From Bordetella parapertussis (GTDB taxonomy: Bacteria; Pseudomonadota; Gammaproteobacteria; Burkholderiales; SG8-41): a DNA stretch of 8,326 bases. The stretch lies in assembly GCA_945870465.1 (NCBI GenBank), contig CAMBSS010000178.1:1-8326 (forward strand). The letters run 5' to 3'. Below are positions 1 through 7,803 of this stretch, in pieces. How positions within the stretch are numbered: position 1 is the first letter of the stretch; each line of letters starts with the position of its first letter. A program made the translations under genes and the position numbers. Below the pieces are notes generated by a model that was given only the letters and a program-made list of their open reading frames with translations, was not told where the DNA came from and searched no databases.

Positions 1-153
1 AAGAGAATGGCGATATTGGCAGGATAAACGGGCACCCAGCGGTGCGCTCACGATCCGCTCAAACCATTTAGCCCTCAATTCACTGTTCCGCTCGATTACC
101 ATGATCAACATCGCTCAAATCATCAACTCCAGTCCGACAGGCTGCTAGCCCAG

Positions 154-1050
154 GTGTACCCGTCCCGCTTAATCCGGATAGTCGTTGCCTTTTCACCAGG
201 TGGCGTGCCCGACATCCTCGCACGCGTTTTAGCGAAAGAAATGCAGGGAAGTCTCGGTCAGTCGGTGGTGGTGGACAACCGTCCAGGCGGCGGCGGGGTG
301 ATCGGTGCCGATGCAGTCGCAAAAGCGCCGACCGATGGCTACACCCTCCTGATGGGCTCGACAGCGCTGGCTATTGCGCCGGCTTTGTATTCGAAATTTC
401 CCTATGACCCTCGCAAGGATCTGACCCCCGTTTCGGCGGTCGCCAAATCCGGCAATGTATTGCTCGTGCATCCCGGGTTACCCGTTAAGGACGTCAAAGA
501 TCTGATCAAGTTGGCAAAAAGCCGGCCTGGCGAAATGAACTTCGGGTCCGCTGGCAACGGCTCCTCCAATCATCTGTCCAGCGCAATGCTCAATCAGCTG
601 GCCGGGATCAAGGTAAGCCACGTGCCCTACAAAGGGGATGCGCCGGCCCTGACCGATGTCGCAGCAGGTCAGATCGAAATGATGTTTGCATCAGTCCCAC
701 TCGCCATGGCGTACGCAAAATCAGGGAAAGTCAAAATGCTCGCAGTAACCACGCCGCAGCGACTGCGCTTGCTGCCCGAGGTGCCGACCTTGGCTGAGTC
801 GGACGTCCCGCGCTATGAGTTCTCCACATGGTACGGCCTGTTCGCCACCGGTGGCACTGACTCCGCCATCGTTGACTTGCTCGCGCGCGAGACGAAAAAA
901 GCATTCGACGTGGCAGAGGCAAGAACGCAGCTCACGAACTTGGGCGTCGAAGCGGCCCTCAGTTCACCTGCGGAGTTCCGCAAACTCGTCAATGACGATC
1001 TTGAAAGGTTCGCGAGAGTCGTCAAATCGATCGGGCTCTCGCTGGATTGA
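154..1050 (+). CDS. Bug/TctC-family solute-binding protein lacking a signal peptide
   Basis: The 298-residue product matches the mature domain of Bug (TctC) periplasmic binding proteins, which pick up small carboxylates, amides and similar solutes for tripartite tricarboxylate-type transporters. Family landmarks are all present: YPSRLIRIVVAFSPGG at 2-17 followed by PD (the ligand-gripping loop), DNRPGGGGVIGAD at 41-53, DGYTLLMG at 61-68, NFGSAGNGSSNHL at 129-141, HVPYKG at 156-161, VPTLAES at 210-216, WYGLF at 226-230, and the usual C-terminal helix ending in LSLD. The GTG at 154 was taken because no ATG exists in frame. The frame stays open back to base 28 (TAA at 25-27), and the codons just before 154 read LLAQ, like the end of a Bug signal peptide. 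Further upstream the frame is polar, not hydrophobic, and no good ribosome binding site is seen. The gene is therefore probably 5'-damaged or its export signal was replaced; a functional cytoplasmic form is less likely. It points toward the hyuB end and is not part of that operon. Confidence 0.85.
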   Translation: MYPSRLIRIVVAFSPGGVPDILARVLAKEMQGSLGQSVVVDNRPGGGGVIGADAVAKAPTDGYTLLMGSTALAIAPALYSKFPYDPRKDLTPVSAVAKSGNVLLVHPGLPVKDVKDLIKLAKSRPGEMNFGSAGNGSSNHLSSAMLNQLAGIKVSHVPYKGDAPALTDVAAGQIEMMFASVPLAMAYAKSGKVKMLAVTTPQRLRLLPEVPTLAESDVPRYEFSTWYGLFATGGTDSAIVDLLARETKKAFDVAEARTQLTNLGVEAALSSPAEFRKLVNDDLERFARVVKSIGLSLD

Positions 1051-1079
1051 GCACGTAATCACCACACTTAATCGCGAGG

Positions 1080-2810
1080 TTACGGCGCCGGTCGGTTCGC
1101 CCGGCAGGCGGCGGTCGCTGCGACGTCCACCTTGCCGGCTCTCGCATCGATCACCACACCGTATGCACTCAATGCGTGTTCCACGGTAACTTTTTGTTGC
1201 CTGAAGTCCTCCAGCACTGCCGCCGGCTCGCGGCAATAGGGATCGCCGAAACCGCCCGAGGCGGCCATCTCACCGCGAAAAACATCCCCGCGCCGCAAGG
1301 TGCGCACGAACTTGGAAGGCGCGTTTTCCTCTTTGGCGGTCCCAGGATTAATCGTGGACCGGGATAGCGCGCCGGGCTTGCCGCCAAACAAACCCCAACA
1401 CGGATTTAGATGGCGATCCGAGCGCAAATTCACCGTTGATTCTTCAGCGAGCACTCGATACTGCCGCACAATGCCGAGCGCCCCGCGATACTTACCCGCA
1501 CCGCCGCTATCCGGAATGAATGCATATTGCTCGACGAGCACCGGATTCTCTGCTTCGATTAACTCGATCGGCACGTTGGCGAGATTGCCGATGCAATAAG
1601 GCCCGCCGTCCTGGCCGTCCCGATCGGGGCCACCGCCCTGCCCGGACACGTTATGAAATTCCAGGTGCAGGAACGCCTTGCGCGCCTTGCCTTCATACCC
1701 CGCAAACACGATCGCGAACTCGGATCCACCCGCACAAGCGGGAATCAAGTCCGGATAGAGCTGGGCGAGCGCGCCCAACACGACCGAGCGGACGCGGTAA
1801 CCGCCCTGGCCGCGCGCGCCAAGCGCCGCCGGATACTGCACGTTAACGAAACTGCCGGGCGGCGCAATAATGGTTATCGCCTTGTAGAAGCCCGCATTGT
1901 TCGGAATGTCGGGGTCGATCACGCAACGCAATGAAGCGCAGGCGCACGACGCGGCATACGCTAAATTCGTGTGCAATGCGCCGCGACCCTGCGGCGAAGT
2001 CCCGGTGAAATCAACGATGAACTCCTCGCCTTTTTTCGTGATCTTGACGTGGAATTTAACCGGATCGCTGCCGGCGCCATCATCGTCGTTCCAGTCGGTA
2101 AACTCGCCGACGCCGTCCGGAAGCGCGGCAATTTTCGCGCGCGTGAGGCGCTCGGTGTAATCGATCAACTCCGTCATATAGGCCTTGATCACCGGGGCTC
2201 CGGCAGAGGCCACCAACTTCAACAACTCCTTTTCCGCGGTATTCAGCGCCGCCATTTGCGCGTAAACGTCGCCCATCATGCGCGCCGGCATACGCGTGTT
2301 GTGTTCGATTATGCGCAACAGGCTGGTGTTGGGCTTGCCAGCTTCATAGATCTTGCTGGGGGGAATCCGCAATCCCTCTTGAAAAATCTCGCTGCTATCG
2401 GCTGCATTGCCGCCGGGTACGCGGCCGCCAAGATCCGTATGGTGCAGGATCAGACACACCACGGCGATGCGCCGGCCATCGGCGAACACCGGTTTGAACA
2501 TGAAGATGTCGTTGAGATGGCTGCACCCTGCGTAGGGATCGTTGCTGGTCATGATGTCGCCGTCGGAAATGTCGTCGCCGAAGTAATCGAGACAACCCTT
2601 GAGTGCCGGCATCATCGCGCCGAGATGGCCCGGCACTGCCAACCCCTGCGCGACCAACTGGCCTTCCGCGTCGCAGATCGTGGCCGAGAAATCCATCGTG
2701 TTTTTGATATTGGTTGAACGCGCGGTGCGCACGATCATGACGAGCATGCTGTCGCATATCGTGACCAGCGCATTTTTTATCAGCTCGCGCTTGATGGGAT
2801 CAATCTTCAT
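1080..2810 (-). CDS. hyuB: Hydantoinase/oxoprolinase subunit B (HyuB family)
   Basis: The 576-residue product is a full-length member of the hydantoinase B/oxoprolinase family, the partner of HyuA in ATP-dependent cleavage of cyclic amides (N-methylhydantoin, 5-oxoproline) or in related carboxylases. Landmarks in order: KIDPIKRELIKNAL at 2-15, MDFSATICDAEGQLVAQG at 39-56, GHLGAMMP at 61-68, SNDPYAGCSHLNDI at 89-102, HHTDLGGRVPGG at 123-134, DFTGTSPQ at 267-274, GALGARGQGG near 328-337, GPDRDGQDGG at 394-403, PDSGGAGKYRG at 433-443 and SGGFGDP at 518-524. Length is normal for the bacterial stand-alone subunit. The ATG overlaps the hyuA stop as ATGA, and a strong Shine-Dalgarno (AGGAG at 2823-2819, 8 bases from the ATG) sits inside the end of hyuA, so translation is very probably coupled. 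The substrate cannot be told from sequence. The gene symbol denotes family, not proven hydantoin use. Confidence 0.95.
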   Translation of the reverse strand: MKIDPIKRELIKNALVTICDSMLVMIVRTARSTNIKNTMDFSATICDAEGQLVAQGLAVPGHLGAMMPALKGCLDYFGDDISDGDIMTSNDPYAGCSHLNDIFMFKPVFADGRRIAVVCLILHHTDLGGRVPGGNAADSSEIFQEGLRIPPSKIYEAGKPNTSLLRIIEHNTRMPARMMGDVYAQMAALNTAEKELLKLVASAGAPVIKAYMTELIDYTERLTRAKIAALPDGVGEFTDWNDDDGAGSDPVKFHVKITKKGEEFIVDFTGTSPQGRGALHTNLAYAASCACASLRCVIDPDIPNNAGFYKAITIIAPPGSFVNVQYPAALGARGQGGYRVRSVVLGALAQLYPDLIPACAGGSEFAIVFAGYEGKARKAFLHLEFHNVSGQGGGPDRDGQDGGPYCIGNLANVPIELIEAENPVLVEQYAFIPDSGGAGKYRGALGIVRQYRVLAEESTVNLRSDRHLNPCWGLFGGKPGALSRSTINPGTAKEENAPSKFVRTLRRGDVFRGEMAASGGFGDPYCREPAAVLEDFRQQKVTVEHALSAYGVVIDARAGKVDVAATAACRANRPAP

Positions 2811-4909
2811 GAACGGCTCTCCTCGATTATTTCAATGACAACGTTGTTCCACGCATCGAGACGCGCGTTCCAGCCCGGCCGGACTACCGTTGTCGTATCG
2901 TATTCCTCGATAATCAACGGACCGAGGACAGGGACGGCGCTCAATGCAGTGCGCGCCAGCAACCGGGTTTCGAGCCAGCCGTGCTCAGGACCGAAGTACG
3001 CACGCCGGATGCCGGCCTTAACGCTCGACTCATGCGCGCGGGACACGCAGCGCGGGACGCGCGACGCACCCGGGATGCCGCGACCCACGACTTTGAGAGA
3101 GACAAATTGCACCGGTTCGCGGTCGGAGCGGTACCCGTAGGTCTGCTGGTGAAGCTCGCCGTACCTCTCCAGGAGATCGCTTATCATCGAGTCGGTCACC
3201 GGAAATTGCGGAAACCGGATGCTCAATGGTGACGTCTGGCCAACGTATTTCACGTCGGCGAACAGGGATACCTCGCGCGCCTCGTCTGTCTTGTAACCTT
3301 CCGAAACGAGCAATTCCACGGCCTGCCGCACCAATCCATCGACCGCGCCGTTGACATCCGCCGGGCTGATGGCGTCGAGCCGCCGGAAAAACGACGTGAT
3401 GAACTGGTGCTCCACGTCCGCGAACAGCATGCCGAGCGCACTGAAGAGCCCCGCAACGGGCGGCACGATGATGCGCCCGACAAGCAAACTTTCCGCCAGG
3501 TTGGCCGCATGCACGCCGCCATTGCCGCCAATCGCAAGTAAGCTGAAATGCGCGGGATCCCGCCCGCGCTCCGAGGTGACCGCCTGCAAGGCGCGCATCA
3601 TATTGGCGTTCGCAATGAGGTGTATTCCATACGCGGTGTCGACGGTGGACAGATGAAGCCGGTCTGCAAGTGCTGCAACTGCGGCCTCAGCCTTGGCATA
3701 ATTCAGTTTAAGATCGCCACCCACCAGCGCATTTGGATTCAGGTACCCGAGCAGCAGGTTGGCATCCGTGACGGTCGCTTGTTCGCCGCCTCGATCGTAA
3801 CAAATCGGTCCCGGCTCGGCGCCTGCGCTACGCGGTCCGACCAGAATGCCGCCGGCAGCATCTATGGCCGCGATGCTGCCGCCGCCCGCACCCACCTCCG
3901 CAATGTCGATGGTCGGCACCTGGACGATGAAGCCGGCACCTTTGATCATGCGCGCGCCAAGCGAAGCCGAACCCCCTACCTCGGTATCGGGTGCCAATAT
4001 CAGTTCATTAGCCTGTACGATGCAAGCCTTGGCCGTTGTTCCGCCCATATCGAATACGATCAGGTCGCCCAAATCGAGGTGACTGCCAAGACGCTGGGCA
4101 CCCAAGGCGCCGGCCGCGGGCCCGGACTCGATAATGAATATCGGCATCGTAGCCACAAGCGGGCCGGGCAATACACCGCCGTTGGACTGCATGATCATCA
4201 AAGGCGCATCGATCTTGAGCCGCGCCAGGCGCCGGGTCAGCGATGTGACGTAGTGTTCGACCACCGGCCTGAGATAGGCGTTGACGACCGTTGTACTGGT
4301 GCGCTCGTATTCGCCGATTTGCGGTACCAGCTGGCTGGACGCAGAGACTGCGACCCGCGGCAGGCGCGCCGCGAGATAGCGCACTGCCACCTCTTCATTG
4401 GCGGGATTAATATGCGCGTTGATGAAACACACTGCGATCGCCTCGACCTTTTCATGCTCGATGGCAGCGGCGATCGCCTCAAGCTCGGTCTCGTTCATCG
4501 GCTGGAGAATGTTGCCATTCGCATCGCAGCGCTCGGTCACTTCAAAGCGAAGCCGTCGCTCAACCAGCGGTTCCGGCTTGCGGAATTTCAGGTCATACAG
4601 GCGCGGAGAGCGAAAGCGCCCGAGTTCGAGCACATCGCGAAATCCGCGGGTGGTAATGAGCGCCACCGCTGCGCCGCGGCGTTCGATAATCGCGTTGGTT
4701 GCGATGGTGGTCCCATGCGCAAGTTCGACGATCTGGCTGCCGCTGACGCCGGCGGTACGCATAAGATCCGCCACGCCCTCTTCGATTGCGACACTGTAAT
4801 CGGCTGGGGTCGACAACAATTTCTTGCTGTAGAGTTCGCCGTCCACGCCCAACAGCACGATGTCCGTAAAGGTGCCGCCGATGTCTATGCCGAGACTGAA
4901 ATTGCTCAT
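2807..4909 (-). CDS. hyuA: Hydantoinase/oxoprolinase subunit A (HyuA family, ATP-binding)
   Basis: The 700-residue cytoplasmic protein belongs to the HyuA family (actin/HSP70-like ATPase fold), which phosphorylates or activates a cyclic amide or carbonyl substrate together with HyuB. The N-terminal phosphate loop GIDIGGTFTD is at 7-16. AHGTTIATNAIIER is at 64-77, QSNGG at 241-245, ESGPAAG at 261-267, the second phosphate motif FDMGGTTAK at 286-294, EVGAGGGSIA at 338-347, SAGAEPGP at 361-368, TDANLLLGYL at 381-390, GGNGGVHA at 461-468, and the C-terminal EEYDTTTVV at 668-676. Length is typical for bacterial HyuA. The second phosphate motif ends in TTAK rather than the more frequent TSTDV, which suggests a sub-branch different from classical 5-oxoprolinase. 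The start has only a modest ribosome site (GGAA at 4921-4918, 8 bases away). It follows the solute-binding gene by 186 bases and overlaps hyuB by 4 bases. Hydantoin, oxoproline, another lactam, or a carboxylation substrate are all possible. Confidence 0.95.
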   Translation of the reverse strand: MSNFSLGIDIGGTFTDIVLLGVDGELYSKKLLSTPADYSVAIEEGVADLMRTAGVSGSQIVELAHGTTIATNAIIERRGAAVALITTRGFRDVLELGRFRSPRLYDLKFRKPEPLVERRLRFEVTERCDANGNILQPMNETELEAIAAAIEHEKVEAIAVCFINAHINPANEEVAVRYLAARLPRVAVSASSQLVPQIGEYERTSTTVVNAYLRPVVEHYVTSLTRRLARLKIDAPLMIMQSNGGVLPGPLVATMPIFIIESGPAAGALGAQRLGSHLDLGDLIVFDMGGTTAKACIVQANELILAPDTEVGGSASLGARMIKGAGFIVQVPTIDIAEVGAGGGSIAAIDAAGGILVGPRSAGAEPGPICYDRGGEQATVTDANLLLGYLNPNALVGGDLKLNYAKAEAAVAALADRLHLSTVDTAYGIHLIANANMMRALQAVTSERGRDPAHFSLLAIGGNGGVHAANLAESLLVGRIIVPPVAGLFSALGMLFADVEHQFITSFFRRLDAISPADVNGAVDGLVRQAVELLVSEGYKTDEAREVSLFADVKYVGQTSPLSIRFPQFPVTDSMISDLLERYGELHQQTYGYRSDREPVQFVSLKVVGRGIPGASRVPRCVSRAHESSVKAGIRRAYFGPEHGWLETRLLARTALSAVPVLGPLIIEEYDTTTVVRPGWNARLDAWNNVVIEIIEESRS

Positions 4910-5095
4910 CGAAAATGTTCCATCAGTAAAGATTCAATAGTGCAGGTCGCGGGGTCGCCAACCGATCCGCACGGCTTATTGACATTGGGTTTGGGTCAGG
5001 CGCGCCGTGCAGAGAGCTGCGCCCGCTCGAGCAGATTGCGATTCACTACACCTGCGGAGTCACGACAAGAAGCCGACCTTTCGATTACGCGGCCC

Positions 5096-6070
5096 TTAGT
5101 CGACCTGCAGCCCCAACTCGCGCACCGTGCGGCCCCAGAGGTCTTGCTGATCCCTGATGAAGGCACGCAGCTCATCCGGTGAGCTGGTTGCGGACTCGAA
5201 TGCTGCGCGTCCGAGCCGCTCCCGCACATCGGGCTTCACCAGCGTTGCATTCAGCTCACGATTGATCCGGTCTATCAAGCCGGCGGGCATTTTGGCCGGG
5301 CCCACCAGCGCTGCCCAGGACAGGCTGGGAAAGCTTTTGATGCCGGACTCGGCGAGGGTCGGCACATCAGGCCACGCCTCGGAACGCGCGCTGTTGGTTA
5401 TGGCAAGCGCGCGCAGCTTGCCTTCTTTGACAAACGGCAGCGATGTTGACTGCGTCGCAATCAGGAGCTGTACACGGCCGGCGATCAGATCGATGAGCGC
5501 CGCAGGGTCGCCTTTATACGGCACGTGCACGAGGTCGATGCCCGCGATCTTCATCAGGTTGACTGTGGCAATTAACTGGAAAGTCGCGCCGCTGCCGTAA
5601 TTCAGCTTGCCAGGGTTGGCGCGGGCATGAATGAAGAATTCCTGCAGAGTTTTCGCCGGCACATCAGGATGCACCAGCACCGCGTGCAGGTAACGGCCGA
5701 TCAACCCGATCGGCGTGAAATCAGCGACCGGATCGTAAGGCGGCGTTTTGCGCATAGCCGGCACTGCCGCCAGCGGACTATTGGTGGCGAAAAACAGCGT
5801 GTAGCCATCGGGCGCTGCGCGCATCACCTCGGCGGCAGAAATAGCGCCGTCGGCGCCCGGCTTGTTATCCACCACCACCGTCTGGCCAAAACCTACACTC
5901 ATGGATTGCGCGATAACGCGCGCAACGGTGTCAGTCGCGGATGCGGCGGGAAGCGGCAGTATCATGCGTACCTGCCGCGCCGGATATTGCGCGGCGACAG
6001 GGAACGCAACGGCTGCAAGTGCAGCAACTTTGGCAAAGATAACTACGAAGTTACGCAAGCTATGCAACAT
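5096..6070 (-). CDS. Bug/TctC-family periplasmic solute-binding protein
   Basis: The 324-residue product is a complete Bug (TctC) extracytoplasmic binding protein. The ATG at 6070 was chosen over an in-frame ATG at 6094 because a strong ribosome site (GGAGGAA, 6082-6076) lies 5 bases before it and would fall inside the longer form. A Sec signal peptide spans about 1-28: positive LHSLRN, a hydrophobic core IFAKVAALAAVAF, then PVAAQ before YPARQVRMILPL. Then follow DNKPGADGAISAAEV at 69-82, DGYTLFFA at 88-95, NYGSGA at 157-162, HVPYKGDPAALIDLIAGRV at 182-200, VPTLAESG at 236-243 and the C-terminal helices ending LQVD. In the ligand-gripping loop the usual paired glycines are replaced: PAASATD at 41-47. 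Position between an aminotransferase and hyuAB suggests it captures the substrate or a precursor of that pathway. Membrane partners TctA/TctB are not nearby, as is usual for orphan Bug genes. Confidence 0.95.
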   Translation of the reverse strand: MLHSLRNFVVIFAKVAALAAVAFPVAAQYPARQVRMILPLPAASATDTVARVIAQSMSVGFGQTVVVDNKPGADGAISAAEVMRAAPDGYTLFFATNSPLAAVPAMRKTPPYDPVADFTPIGLIGRYLHAVLVHPDVPAKTLQEFFIHARANPGKLNYGSGATFQLIATVNLMKIAGIDLVHVPYKGDPAALIDLIAGRVQLLIATQSTSLPFVKEGKLRALAITNSARSEAWPDVPTLAESGIKSFPSLSWAALVGPAKMPAGLIDRINRELNATLVKPDVRERLGRAAFESATSSPDELRAFIRDQQDLWGRTVRELGLQVD

Positions 6071-6075
6071 TGTTC

Positions 6076-6082
6076 TTCCTCC
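6076..6082 (-). promoter_or_regulatory. Ribosome binding site fixing the start of the solute-binding gene
   Basis: GGAGGAA on the minus strand, 5 bases before the ATG at 6070. It decides against the upstream in-frame ATG at 6094, which has no comparable site and would place this motif inside the coding sequence. Confidence 0.75.
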
Positions 6083-6124
6083 GGTGACCCGCATCGTTCA
6101 ACATTTATTTTCAAGTTTGGCGCT

Positions 6125-6153
6125 TTTTAGCGATTCTGCATGGCGCGCTAAAA
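6125..6153. promoter_or_regulatory. Perfect 8-bp inverted repeat in the intergenic space before the solute-binding gene
   Basis: TTTTAGCG at 6125-6132 and CGCTAAAA at 6146-6153 are exact reverse complements separated by 13 bases, lying 55-83 bases upstream of the ATG at 6070. Neither strand has a T-run following the stem, so it does not look like an intrinsic terminator; an operator-type dyad or a chance AT-rich palindrome fits better. No convincing -35/-10 pair could be assigned around it. Confidence 0.25.
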
Positions 6154-6213
6154 CAAGCTCAGGATATGCTACAAAGCGTTCCAGGCTTTTGTGGATTATG
6201 AACAGTCGATAAC

Positions 6214-7623
6214 TTACTTCGCCAGGGCAACTTCGGAAGTCTGCGGCAAATCGCCTTCTTCCTTCAGCATGCGCAATGTCTTCTGCCACGCCGCGAGCGT
6301 CAAGTCGACATCAGCCTGGGTGTGCGCCGAGGAAACGATGCCGCCGCGCCAGCTTTTCAGGTCGATTCCGTATACCAACATGGCCAGCCGCATCTTGGAC
6401 AGCAGGGGCTCGCGCTTGTCGCCCCCGAACCACTCGATGGGTGCGGCGTTCGCGTCGAACGTGGTTGGGCGTATCGGGTGGTTGCCCGGATTGGTGAAAA
6501 AATTGTAGAACGAGTGTACGCCGTACACCGCCCACGGCACACCTTCTTCTTCCAGGATTGTATTCATGCCCGTGCGCAGTTTGGCGGCGGTCGCGCTCGC
6601 GCGCGCGCACGCATCCGTATCCCTGATTATGCTGAGCGTGGCAATCCCCGCGGCCGCCGACATCGGATGTGCGTTGTGCGTGCCCTCGTGCGCGACGCGT
6701 TCGTGGCCCGCGCTGGAGGACGCCTCGTGATCGAGCCAGTCGAGCACCTTTCTGCTGCCGGCGACGGCACCACCCGGCATGCCGCCGGCGACGATTTTGG
6801 CGAGCGTCGTCAAATCGGGCGTGACGCCGTACAGCGCCTGGGCGCCTCCTGGCGCAACTCGAAAACCCGTCACCACTTCATCAAACATCAAGAGCACGCC
6901 ATGCCGGCGCGTGATCTCACGCAACTCGCGCAATACCGCCGGCGACGTCGGTATGGCGCCGGAACTCGCGCCGACTGGTTCGATCATGACGGCGGCCACG
7001 TCTTTATGTTGCGCAAGGACGCGCTCCACAGCTGCAAGATCGTTAGGCTTGACCAGAATGACATTCGCAGCAACGTCCGGCAATACGCCTGCGGTCGGCG
7101 TGCCATCAAGGTGCTCCTTCACGCCAAACGCAACGTGGTCGTGCCAGCCGTGGAAGTGACTGACAAAGCGCACAATCTTGCCTTTCCCCGTCGAAGCGCG
7201 TGCGAGCCGCACAGCCATCATCGTGGCCTCGGTTCCTGAGGAGGTGAAGCGCACGCGCTCCGCCGATGGAATCAGTTGCTGGATTAGGCGCGCCCACTCA
7301 TTTTGCAATTCGTGCCCCGCAGCAAAGTGCATGCCCTTGTTGAGTTGCGCCTGGACCGCCGCCACCACTTTGGGATGCTGATGGCCAAGCATCAGGGCGC
7401 CGTGCCCTCCGTAGTAATCTACGTACTCGTTGCCGTCGATGTCCCACTTCCGCGAACCCGCAGCGTGATCGACGTATAAACCGTACGGCCACGTGCGCCT
7501 GGAGTCATGCACGATACCGCTGGGAAACGACCCGCGTGCCTCTTCGTGGCGCTGGGATGAGCGCGGCGTGCGTTCGAGATATTCGCCCAAAATCCGGGAT
7601 TCACGCGCAGCTTTGGCATTCAT
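6214..7623 (-). CDS. Class III PLP aminotransferase, glutamate-1-semialdehyde aminomutase-like
   Basis: The 469-residue product is a fold-type I, class III pyridoxal-phosphate enzyme closest in motif pattern to glutamate-1-semialdehyde 2,1-aminomutase. The substrate-entry region YVDYYGGHGALMLGHQHP is at 67-84. The phosphate-binding SSGTEA is at 128-133, HFHGWHD at 156-162, FDEVVTGFR at 247-255 (Asp contacts the PLP pyridine nitrogen), the Schiff-base lysine K276 in TLAKIVAGGMPGG at 273-285, and GTHNAHPMSAAAG at 314-326. It is longer than true HemL (about 427 residues) and has GMPGGAVAGS instead of the HemL-type GLPVGAFGG, so a catabolic aminotransferase is more likely than tetrapyrrole synthesis. 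The ATG at 7623 has a good AGGAGA site 8 bases upstream; an in-frame TTG at 7644 would engulf that site. It is the first gene of the minus-strand cluster and probably acts on an amino compound made or used by HyuAB; its real substrate is unknown. Confidence 0.9.
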   Translation of the reverse strand: MNAKAARESRILGEYLERTPRSSQRHEEARGSFPSGIVHDSRRTWPYGLYVDHAAGSRKWDIDGNEYVDYYGGHGALMLGHQHPKVVAAVQAQLNKGMHFAAGHELQNEWARLIQQLIPSAERVRFTSSGTEATMMAVRLARASTGKGKIVRFVSHFHGWHDHVAFGVKEHLDGTPTAGVLPDVAANVILVKPNDLAAVERVLAQHKDVAAVMIEPVGASSGAIPTSPAVLRELREITRRHGVLLMFDEVVTGFRVAPGGAQALYGVTPDLTTLAKIVAGGMPGGAVAGSRKVLDWLDHEASSSAGHERVAHEGTHNAHPMSAAAGIATLSIIRDTDACARASATAAKLRTGMNTILEEEGVPWAVYGVHSFYNFFTNPGNHPIRPTTFDANAAPIEWFGGDKREPLLSKMRLAMLVYGIDLKSWRGGIVSSAHTQADVDLTLAAWQKTLRMLKEEGDLPQTSEVALAK

Positions 7624-7631
7624 CGTGCAAT

Positions 7632-7637
7632 TCTCCT
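7632..7637 (-). promoter_or_regulatory. Ribosome binding site fixing the aminotransferase start
   Basis: AGGAGA on the minus strand, 8 bases before the ATG at 7623. It supports that ATG over the upstream in-frame TTG at 7644, which lies too far out to use this site. Confidence 0.7.
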
Positions 7638-7710
7638 GTATCAAAATTCTGCTTGTTTACGAATGGGCGCGGCACCAAAGTATCGTGGAATGAGCGCCGC
7701 GCCGTTTGCA

Positions 7711-7803
7711 CGACACCCACTACGGCGCCGGCACGATCACCTTGTCGCCTGGATCGAGCGTCGCCATCAGCGCATTGAAGAGCACCTGCTCGGTTGCGCG
7801 CTG
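7711..7803 (-). pseudogene. Fossil of a class I (aspartate-type) aminotransferase
   Basis: Read on the minus strand this short stretch gives [18 protein letters not shown], then KVIVPAP, then a TAG at 7722-7720, then WVS. This is the conserved block around [25 protein letters not shown] of class I aspartate aminotransferases, with the tyrosine codon of PYW turned into a stop. Homology starts abruptly near 7800, where it abuts a Bug-protein fossil in another frame, and stops after WVS. It covers only about 30 residues of a roughly 400-residue enzyme and cannot be functional. It is unrelated to the class III aminotransferase just downstream. Recognition is from motif memory, not a database search. 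Confidence 0.65.

Noticed and set aside
1..27. Frame KRMAILAG ending in TAA as the tail of an upstream gene
   Set aside because: Eight codons are too few to distinguish a real C-terminus from chance.
1051..1079. A bidirectional terminator between the convergent stops
   Set aside because: The 29 bases contain no inverted repeat or T-run.
1971..2717. A 248-codon plus-strand open frame opposite hyuB
   Set aside because: Antisense shadow; composition and lack of motifs argue against a gene.
4935..4965. A possible minus-strand promoter before hyuA (TTGGCG, 16 bases, TATTGA)
   Set aside because: Both boxes match the sigma-70 consensus poorly and such pairs occur by chance at this frequency.
3548..5182. 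A 544-codon open frame on the plus strand
   Set aside because: It lies antisense across hyuA and its upstream gap, has no domain signature, and is rich in Arg/His/Cys as expected for the reverse frame of a GC-rich gene.
6171..6192. ACAAAGC...GCTTTTGT stem downstream of the aminotransferase as a terminator
   Set aside because: The stem is short and AT-rich, needs a bulge, and has no T-run after it on the minus strand.
6322..7239. A 305-codon plus-strand open frame opposite the aminotransferase
   Set aside because: Antisense shadow of a gene whose catalytic motifs are all present on the minus strand; no ribosome site or recognisable family.
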